Translations under genes and position numbers: made by a program
Shown: positions 57,528 to 64,000 of the stretch, in pieces
Layout of the letters: every line of letters starts with the position of its first letter
Position numbering within the stretch: the first letter of the stretch is position 1
The notes under the pieces: generated by a model
What the model was told of the DNA's origin: nothing
What the model saw: the letters and a program-made list of their open reading frames with translations, nothing else
The model's database searches: none
NCBI RefSeq assembly: GCF_014203235.1
Contig: NZ_JACHIN010000009.1
Span: forward strand, 372,855 to 436,854
Direction of reading: 5' to 3'
Length of the DNA: 64,000 nucleotides
From: Nonomuraea endophytica
GTDB lineage: Bacteria; Actinomycetota; Actinomycetes; Streptosporangiales; Streptosporangiaceae

Positions 57528-58445
57528 ATGCGAAGGATCTGGCGGTCATGGCCGTGGTGGGTGGGGTACGCGGCGGGCGGGTTCGCGGCGCTCGTGGTGG
57601 TGCTGGGCGTGGCGGGCGGAGAGGTGTCCGGGTGGGTGGGGGCCGTGGGCGGCGCGCTCGGGCTGGCGGGGCTCGTGCTCAGGCGGGGCTGGGTGGTGTG
57701 GGCGGGTGTGGTCGTGCTGGCCTTCAGCACGTTCGGGCTGCTGCAGGATCTCGTGACGCTGCTGGGACAGGGCCGGCCGGACAGCTGGCCGGGATTCCTG
57801 GCCAAGGCGGCGCGGGTCGTGGCGATGCTGCTGCTCGTGGGGTCGGCGCTGGTCATCCGCAGGCGAGCGGGCGGTGTGTGCGGGAGGTGCGGGTACGAGC
57901 ACGCGGACGGCGGGCCGGTGCCCCTGGGTTTTCCCGAGGCCGCGACGGCGTCCAGGAGAGTGCGGTGGGCGGCCTATGCGGGGGCCGCCTCGTTCCTGCC
58001 CTATGCGGGGGCGAAGGTGGTCTTCGGCCTGGAGAACCGGGCGGACTACATCGAGCACGGCGGGTTCATGGCGGTGCTGGCCCGCTTCGGCGTCGATCTC
58101 ACCGCGCTGCTGGCCGTGCTCGGGGTCTTCCTGCTGGTGGCCATGACCCGGCCGTGGAGCCAGGTGTGGCCGCGGTGGACGGTGGGCCTGGCGGGACGGC
58201 GGGTGCCGCGCTGGCTGCCGCTCGTGCCGGCGTGGCTGGGGGCGACGCTGGGGCCGTACGGGCTGCTCGGGGTGGGGTATCTGGTGGTCTTCGGAATGGA
58301 CGCGCTGCCGGGGTTCGTCGGGCCGGCCGGGATCTTGGGGTTCACCGGGGCGGGGCTGGCCTTCGCGGTGGTGGCCTGGGACTACCAGCGCAGGACCCGG
58401 CCGCGGTGTCTCACAGCAGACGGCGGAGCCGTACCTGCTCGGTAG
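57528..58445 (+). CDS. Multi-spanning membrane protein with a cytoplasmic CxxC patch
   Basis: A 305-residue integral membrane protein with about eight hydrophobic helices (GYAAGGFAALVVVLGVAG, AGVVVLAFSTFGLLQDLV, VVAMLLLVGSALVI, DLTALLAVLGVFLLVAM, GLLGVGYLVVF, GILGFTGAGLAFAVVAW). Between helices 4 and 5 is a polar loop with GVCGRCGYEH, which could bind a metal. I know no family function. ATG start 80 bases after the response regulator. It converges on the phosphotransferase gene with a 35-base overlap. Confidence 0.78.
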   Translation: MRRIWRSWPWWVGYAAGGFAALVVVLGVAGGEVSGWVGAVGGALGLAGLVLRRGWVVWAGVVVLAFSTFGLLQDLVTLLGQGRPDSWPGFLAKAARVVAMLLLVGSALVIRRRAGGVCGRCGYEHADGGPVPLGFPEAATASRRVRWAAYAGAASFLPYAGAKVVFGLENRADYIEHGGFMAVLARFGVDLTALLAVLGVFLLVAMTRPWSQVWPRWTVGLAGRRVPRWLPLVPAWLGATLGPYGLLGVGYLVVFGMDALPGFVGPAGILGFTGAGLAFAVVAWDYQRRTRPRCLTADGGAVPAR

Positions 58446-59040
58446 GGGTGGTGTGCGGGTCGCGCAGGCGGGCGGCGGCGGCGTCGGCCAGGCGCGGGGA
58501 CGGGTCGGTGGCGCTGCCGCGCAGGAGCGCGCGGGCGAGCGGGCGGCGGATCAGCTTGATCGTCGTGATCGGGATCTCGCTCGTGCGCAGTGTCAGGTAT
58601 GTCGTGGCCAGTTCGAACGCGGGCTCGCCGGCCGCGGCGTTGCACCAGTCGATGACCGAGGGGCCGTCGGGCGTCATGACCACGTTGAGCGGGTGGAGGT
58701 CGAGGTGGAGCATGCGGTCGCCGGGGGAGGGGTCGAGCCAGTCCGGGGCCTCGATCGCGTGGAGGCGGTCGTGCAGCCGGCCCAGCAGCCGCCCGTGGCC
58801 GCCGACCTTCCACGGCTTCTTGACCAGGACCTCGAACATCGTGGGCCCGTGCAGCCTGGCCATGACCAGGTCGGTCTCGGTCGCGTCGAACACCTCGGGC
58901 ACCGGGTAGCCCCGGGCGCGCACATGCTCCATCACGCGGGCCTCGTCGAGGGCGGTGTCCCCATCTCGGTAGCGGCGGAGCACTTTGGTGGGAGATAGTG
59001 CGAAAACGTCGGCTGTGCGCCCTTTGCCGATGAGCTCCAT
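58411..59040 (-). CDS. Aminoglycoside phosphotransferase (APH)/choline-kinase-like protein
   Basis: A 209-residue kinase-fold phosphotransferase: GKGRTADVFAL (short P-loop), VLRRYRDG (Lys replaced by Arg in VLRR), LHLDLHPLNVVM (catalytic loop, HxDxxxxN) and VIDWCNAAAGEPAFELA. It is shorter than typical APH enzymes (about 260-280), with a reduced C-terminal helical part. The loss of the ATP-binding Lys is notable and may mean weak activity. It should not be taken as a resistance gene without test. ATG start; divergent from the globin gene. Confidence 0.8.
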   Translation of the reverse strand: MELIGKGRTADVFALSPTKVLRRYRDGDTALDEARVMEHVRARGYPVPEVFDATETDLVMARLHGPTMFEVLVKKPWKVGGHGRLLGRLHDRLHAIEAPDWLDPSPGDRMLHLDLHPLNVVMTPDGPSVIDWCNAAAGEPAFELATTYLTLRTSEIPITTIKLIRRPLARALLRGSATDPSPRLADAAAARLRDPHTTPTEQVRLRRLL

Positions 59041-59074
59041 GACAGGTGCCGCCCATCCATGATTACATGATTAC

Positions 59075-59545
59075 GTGGCTGACAACGAGCAAGTACCGAC
59101 ACTGTACGACTGGGCGGGCGGCAGCGACGCGTTCGAGCGGCTCACCGAGGCCTTCTACGCGAAGGTGAAGAAGGACGACGTGGTCGGGCCGCTCTTCGCG
59201 CATATGGATCCGGGCCATCCCCGATATGTGGCCATGTGGCTGGGCGAGGTCTTCGGCGGGCCCGCCCGCTACACCGAGGAGCGCGGCGGATATCCGCACA
59301 TGCTCTCCCAGCACCTCGGCAAGGGCATCACCGAGCCGCAGCGCCGCCGGTGGGTCAACTTGCTGATGGACGCGGCCGACGAGGTCGGGCTGCCGGACGA
59401 CCCCGAGTTCAGGGCCGCTTTCGCCGGATACATCGAGTGGGGGACGCGGCTCGCGCTGCACAACTCGCAGCCCGGGGCCAAGCCGCCGACCAAGGCGCCG
59501 ACGCCGCGGTGGGGCTGGGGGGTGGCGCCGCCGTACCAGCCGTAA
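59075..59545 (+). CDS. Truncated hemoglobin (group II-like)
   Basis: A 156-residue 2-on-2 globin. TLYDWAGGSDAFERLTEAFY gives the A-B helices and Tyr B10. FAHMDPGHPRYVAMWLGEVF follows, then HMLSQHLGKGITEPQRRRW with the proximal His F8 and Trp G8, and FAGYIEWGTRLALHNSQPG. The C-terminal 22 residues are Pro/Trp-rich (PTPRWGWGVAPPYQP). It binds heme and probably O2 or NO. GTG start. Nine bases before kdpD, perhaps by chance. Confidence 0.9.
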   Translation: MADNEQVPTLYDWAGGSDAFERLTEAFYAKVKKDDVVGPLFAHMDPGHPRYVAMWLGEVFGGPARYTEERGGYPHMLSQHLGKGITEPQRRRWVNLLMDAADEVGLPDDPEFRAAFAGYIEWGTRLALHNSQPGAKPPTKAPTPRWGWGVAPPYQP

Positions 59546-59554
59546 CCTGGATCT

Positions 59555-62010
59555 ATGAGGGGGACGCTACGCATATACCTGGGTGCGGCCCCCGGCGTGG
59601 GCAAGACCTACGCCATGCTCGACGAAGGGCGGCGCGCGCTCGCGCGAGGCAGAGACGTGGTCGTGGGTCTCGTCGAGACCCACGACCGGCCCCGCACCGC
59701 GGAGCTCCTCGACGGCCTGGAGATCGTGCCGAGGAAGCTGATCCACTACCGCGGCACCGACCTCGCGGAGCTGGACACCGCCGCCGTCATCGCCCGCGGG
59801 CCCGAGACCGCGCTCGTGGACGAACTCGCCCACACCAACGCGCCCGGCTCGCGCCACGAGAAACGCTGGCAGGACATCGACGAGATCCTCGCCGCCGGGA
59901 TCAACGTGATCTCCACCGTCAACATCCAGCACCTGGAGTCGCTCAGCGACGTCGTCCACCAGATCACCGGCGTCTCCCAGCGCGAACGCGTCCCCGACGA
60001 GTGGGTCAGGCGGGCCGACCAGGTCCAGCTCGTCGACATGGCCCCCGAGGCGCTGCGCCGCCGCATGGCCCACGGCAACGTCTACGGACCGACCATGGTC
60101 GACGCCGCCCTGTCCAACTACTTCCGCGTCGGCAACCTCACCGCGCTGCGCGAGCTGGCCCTGCTCTGGGTGGCCGGAAAGGTGGACGAGCAACTCGACC
60201 GCTACCGCGCCGACCACGGCATCGCCGAGACGTGGGAGGCGCGCGAACGCGTCGTGGTCGCCCTCAGCGGCGGTCCCGAAGGCGACACTCTGGTACGGCG
60301 GGCCGCCCGCATAGCCGACCGCTCAAAAGGCGCGGACCTCCTCGCCGTCCACGTGACCAGCGCCGACGGCCTCACCTCCGGAGCCGATCCGGCCAACATG
60401 GCCCGCCAGCGCACCATCGTGGAGAGCCTCGGCGGCACCTACCACCAGGTGCTCGGCGACGACGTCCCCCGCGACCTGCTGGAGTTCGCCCGCGGCGTCA
60501 ACGCCACCCAGCTCGTCCTCGGCGCCTCCCGCCGCGGCCGCCTCGCGCAGATCTTCTCGCCGGGCGTCGGCGTGGAGACCACCGCGCTGTCCGGCTCCAT
60601 CGACGTGCACATGGTCACCCACGAGGGCGTCAGGCACGGGCGCAGGCGTGGTGACCGCCCCGCTCTCACGCTCAGGCGGCGGGTGGCGGGCTGGACGCTG
60701 GCCCTGGCCGCGATGCCCCTGCTCACGGCGGGGCTGCTGCCATGGCGTGCCGATCTGGCGCTGCCCAGCGAGATCCTGCTCTTCCTGCTGCTCGTCGTCG
60801 GGGTGGCCCTCGTGGGCGGCATGTGGCCCGCGCTCACCGCGGCCGTCGCCGGGTTCGGGCTGCTCAACTGGTTCTTCACGCCGCCGTATCACACGCTGAC
60901 CGTCGCCGAGCCGGAGAACCTGCTGGCCCTGGCCATCTTCGTCCTGGTCGCGGCCATGGTCAGCACGGTCGTCAGCCTGGCCGCCAGGCGCAGCAGGGAA
61001 GCCTCCCGGGCCAGGGCCGACGCCGAGGTGCTGTCCACGCTGGCCGGGCACGTGCTGCGCGGCGACTCTGCGCTGCCGTCGCTGCTGGCCCGGCTGCGCG
61101 AGGTCTACTCGCTGACCTCGGCGACCATGCTGGAGAAGGACGGCGACGGCTGGCGGATCCTGGCCACGGCGGGCGGGCCGCCGTCGGCCGTGCCGGATGT
61201 GGTGGTGGACGGGGACCTGGGGCTGGCCGTACAGGGGAGGATTCTCGACGCGGCCGACCGGCGGGTCCTGGAGGCGTTCGCGGCCGAGGCGGCGGTGGCG
61301 CTGCGCCAGCAGCGGCTGCGGGAGAAGGCGTCGTCCTCCGCCGCGCTCGCCGAAGCCGACAAGATGCGCACCGCGCTGCTCGCGGCCGTCAGCCACGACC
61401 TGCGCACCCCGCTGGCGTCGGCGAGCGCGGCCGTCGACTCGCTGCGCGGCACCGAGATCGACTGGTCGCCCGAGGACCGCGCCGAACTGCTCGACACCGC
61501 CCACGAGTCGCTGAGCAAACTCGACCGGCTGGTGAGCAACCTCCTCGACATGAGCCGCCTGCAGGCCGGAGTCCTCGGCGTGGCCCCGGAAACGGTGTCG
61601 GCGGCGGAGATCGTCCACCGGGCCCTCGCCGACCTGGGCGTCTCCCGGCTCGTGGCCGTCGAGATCCCGCCCGACCTGCCCGACCTCACCGCCGACCCGG
61701 TGCTGCTCGAACGTGTCCTGGTCAACCTCGTAGGGAACGCGGTGCGCTACGGGGACGTTGTCGTCTCGGCGAGCTGGCACGGCGAGAGCGTGGAGATCAG
61801 GGTGGTCGACCACGGCCCCGGCATCTCGGCCGAGGCGCACGAGAGGGTGTTCCAGCCGTTCCAGCGGCTCGGCGACCGCTCCACGCACAAGGGCGTGGGG
61901 CTGGGGCTGGCGCTCTCCCGCGGACTCACCGAGGCCATGGGCGGCACGCTCACACCGGAGGAGACACCAGGAGGAGGGCTCACCATGACGGTCGCGCTGC
62001 GGAGAGCCGG

Positions 62011-62014
<4 letters not shown>
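59555..62014 (+). CDS. kdpD: KdpD osmosensitive K+-channel sensor histidine kinase
   Basis: An 819-residue sensor: N-terminal KdpD domain with Walker A GAAPGVGKTYAML and VDELAHTNAPGSRHEKRW, then a universal-stress-like domain (LVLGASRRGRLAQIF). Four closely spaced membrane helices follow (LALAAMPLLTAGLLPW, EILLFLLLVVGVALVGGMW and two more), then a GAF-like region. The phospho-acceptor is in AAVSHDLRTPLASASAAV; the ATPase has LVNLVGNAVRYGD and KGVGLGLALSRGLTEAMGG. It senses K+ limitation. ATG start. Overlaps kdpE by 4 bases. The kdpFABC transporter genes are not in the window. Confidence 0.95.
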
Positions 62015-62669
<655 letters not shown>

Positions 62670-62679
<10 letters not shown>

Positions 62680-62909
62680 TCCTCGTCCTCTTCCGGGAAG
62701 TACGTCCGGGGCTCCTGGAGGAGGTCGACGTGGGCGTCGGTCTGCCGGTTGTCCTCTTCGCGCATCCACGTGACGATGCTGCGGTCGGCCTCGTCGTCGA
62801 TCTCGTCGATCTTGTGCCGCTCGGGCAGCTTGTCCTTGTACATGGCGATGACCGACTCCTGGGGATCGTCGCCCATGTCCTGGCTGATCTCGTATGGCTG
62901 TTCAGTCAT
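62670..62909 (-). CDS. Small acidic protein, function unknown
   Basis: A 79-residue strongly acidic protein (YEISQDMGDDPQESVIAMYK, DEIDDEADRSIV, FPEEDEDQG) without membrane or metal motif. ATG one base after the stop of the small membrane protein upstream, so translation is coupled. Not recognised. Confidence 0.65.
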
Positions 62910-62910
62910 G

Positions 62911-63120
62911 TCATGCTCGGATCATCACGGTGGCCTTCTGTACCGACCAGCCGGCCAGCAGGAGCCCGAACGCCGCCTGTGCGAATCGAATCCATGGTGT
63001 TGAGGCGTCGGTCGCGTACAGCACGACGCCCAGCCACATGAGGCCGAAACCGCCCACAAGGACGATTGCCGCCCAGTTCAACCCCCGCTGCCACATACGC
63101 GCAGTCTTACAGTCGTTCAT
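62911..63120 (-). CDS. Small two-helix membrane protein
   Basis: A 69-residue protein with two membrane helices (WAAIVLVGGFGLMWLGVVLY and FAQAAFGLLLAGWSV) and a short basic end. The start may be ATG 63120 or the ATG eight codons later; neither has a good ribosome site. Coupled to the acidic protein downstream. Function unknown. Confidence 0.62.
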   Translation of the reverse strand: MNDCKTARMWQRGLNWAAIVLVGGFGLMWLGVVLYATDASTPWIRFAQAAFGLLLAGWSVQKATVMIRA

Positions 63121-63165
63121 CCAAGACTGGGTATGGGCTTGGTCTGGCTTTTCTGAGCTCGGCGG

Positions 63166-63567
63166 CTAGTGCGCAAGCCTGCGGCCCGTGCCGACACAGC
63201 GGCGTAGCCGCAGGCCGCGGGGGCGTACCGGGGGAGGGTTCTCCTCCATGCAGGCCATCAGCGCCGCGGCTGTGCGCGCGTCGGAAAGGATGCGCTGCAC
63301 CGCCTCGCCGTCCGTCGGCAACTGGCCGCGTTCGGCGAGCTCATGCCTGACGAAAGCCAGCGGGTCCGGCGCGTCCACGGCGTCGGCAGCCACCGACGCG
63401 CGGGCCGCGGTCATCAGCCGCAGGTAGTAGGAACGCAGGACGGCCTCGCGCATCCTGGTGTGTTCCAGGTCGTCGACCAGGGTGCGGGCAATCTTGAGAA
63501 GGTCGCCGGCTGATGTCTGCTCGTCGGCCAGGAAGGCACGGATGTCATCGAACTCCGAGCGGGTCAT
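63166..63567 (-). CDS. Helical soluble protein, function unknown
   Basis: A 133-residue, mostly helical protein: FDDIRAFLADEQTSAGDLLK, LEHTRMREAVLRSYYLRLM, then a Pro/Arg-rich basic C-terminus (PPPVRPRGLRLRRCVGTGRR). I prefer ATG 63567, which has GGAGG eight bases upstream, over GTG 63576, which overlaps that site. Family not recognised. Its upstream side is the gene-free rRNA leader region. Confidence 0.65.
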   Translation of the reverse strand: MTRSEFDDIRAFLADEQTSAGDLLKIARTLVDDLEHTRMREAVLRSYYLRLMTAARASVAADAVDAPDPLAFVRHELAERGQLPTDGEAVQRILSDARTAAALMACMEENPPPVRPRGLRLRRCVGTGRRLAH

Positions 63568-63850
63568 TGCCAACACCTCCGGTGTGCAGTCTGCTCGTGT
63601 GTACTTCGTACCGGGGAGCGATTGCGGATGACTTGCTGTCCACTTGCCGAGGTCGCGGGCCGGATCCGGGTGCGGAGGTTTGGGCGTGCGTGGGGAGGGA
63701 AGGACAAGGTGATTACCTGAGTGGGCGTAAGCGGGTCCCTGGGGCTGCTAGAGTTGCTCCCGCAGGGCAGCCGATCACACGATCCGCCCGGCAGACCCCA
63801 TAGAAATCTTTCTGGCTCATCCTGTCTGGATGGTCTGGTAAGTTTGCGGG

Positions 63851-64000
63851 GGTTCCAGGAAATGTCAAGTCACTGAATTTGACAGAGAATGGAACGGCTG
63901 AAAGAATAGAAATACGAAATGAGCCGCTGGAAAACGCGTCCGTTTCTTGAGAACTCAACAGTGTGTTAAAAGCCAGTGCATGAAGTATTTCATGCAACAC
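63851..64000 (+). promoter_or_regulatory. rRNA operon leader (16S rRNA just beyond the window)
   Basis: CGTTTCTTGAGAACTCAACA at 63940 and GTGTGTTAAAAGCCAGTG are of the type found in the leader and spacer of actinomycete rRNA operons. Upstream lie TTGACA (63879-63884) and, 17 bases on, AAGAAT (63902-63907), a plausible promoter. A nested inverted repeat surrounds the -35: GTTCC (63852), TGTCAA, then TTGACA and GGAAC. Local AT content is far higher than in the rest of the window. From 63568 to 63850 I see no gene. Confidence 0.65.

Overview
The window is very GC-rich DNA with GTG/TTG starts, a WhiB7 with an AT-hook, type VII secretion mycosins, an AdnAB-type recombination helicase-nuclease and a UPF0182 gene. 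This points to a filamentous actinomycete, probably of the Streptosporangiaceae (Nonomuraea or Streptosporangium type); the genus is inference. The order ATL - adnA - adnB - nudC - mycoredoxin - uvrD2 - whiB7 - ABC1 kinase - ThiF-like protein - DUF2342 - PDZ/Lon protease - UPF0182 is colinear, from memory, with M. tuberculosis Rv3204 down to Rv3193c. Much of the window is therefore an old actinobacterial backbone into which lineage-specific blocks have been inserted.

Layout. 0-3.4 kb: end of a type VII secretion locus, two mycosins around a membrane protein. 3.4-10.4 kb: an alkyltransferase-like protein, a large CDP-glycerol-type glycosyl-polyol transferase, an HTH regulator with twin palindromes, an F420-type reductase/hemerythrin fusion, and a divergent SDR/TetR pair with two operators. 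10.7-17.9 kb: adnAB. 17.9-18.5 kb: a BrnT-like toxin gene broken by one stop codon, and its antitoxin. 18.5-23.8 kb: a four-gene NRPS-independent siderophore operon behind an iron box. 23.9-27.0 kb: a poly-aspartate membrane protein, a two-component system and a class F sortase with a poly-aspartate repeat. 27.1-32.5 kb: one apparently active Ser/Thr kinase and two kinase-dead paralogues in one operon, all with C-terminal propeller-like domains.

32.6-39.1 kb: nudC, mycoredoxin, a secreted hydrolase, uvrD2, tesB and whiB7 with an attenuator leader. 39.1-44.5 kb: an unusual repeat-rich zone around the ABC1 kinase and ThiF-like genes. It holds C-rich tandem repeats, an array of seven hairpins with variable stems, a low-complexity insert inside the ThiF-like protein, and 38-bp G-rich tandem repeats. 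44.5-54.9 kb: enoyl-CoA hydratase-like, metallopeptidase, Nudix, DUF2342, SDR, moaE, Lon-like protease and UPF0182. 54.9-55.2 kb: two identical initiator tRNA genes, each with its own terminator. 55.2-63.6 kb: a NarL-type two-component system, a membrane protein, a phosphotransferase, a truncated globin, kdpDE without kdpFABC, and small genes. The last ~150 bases look like the leader of an rRNA operon whose 16S gene lies just outside the window.

All product names rest on motifs read by eye and on remembered family knowledge; no database search was run.
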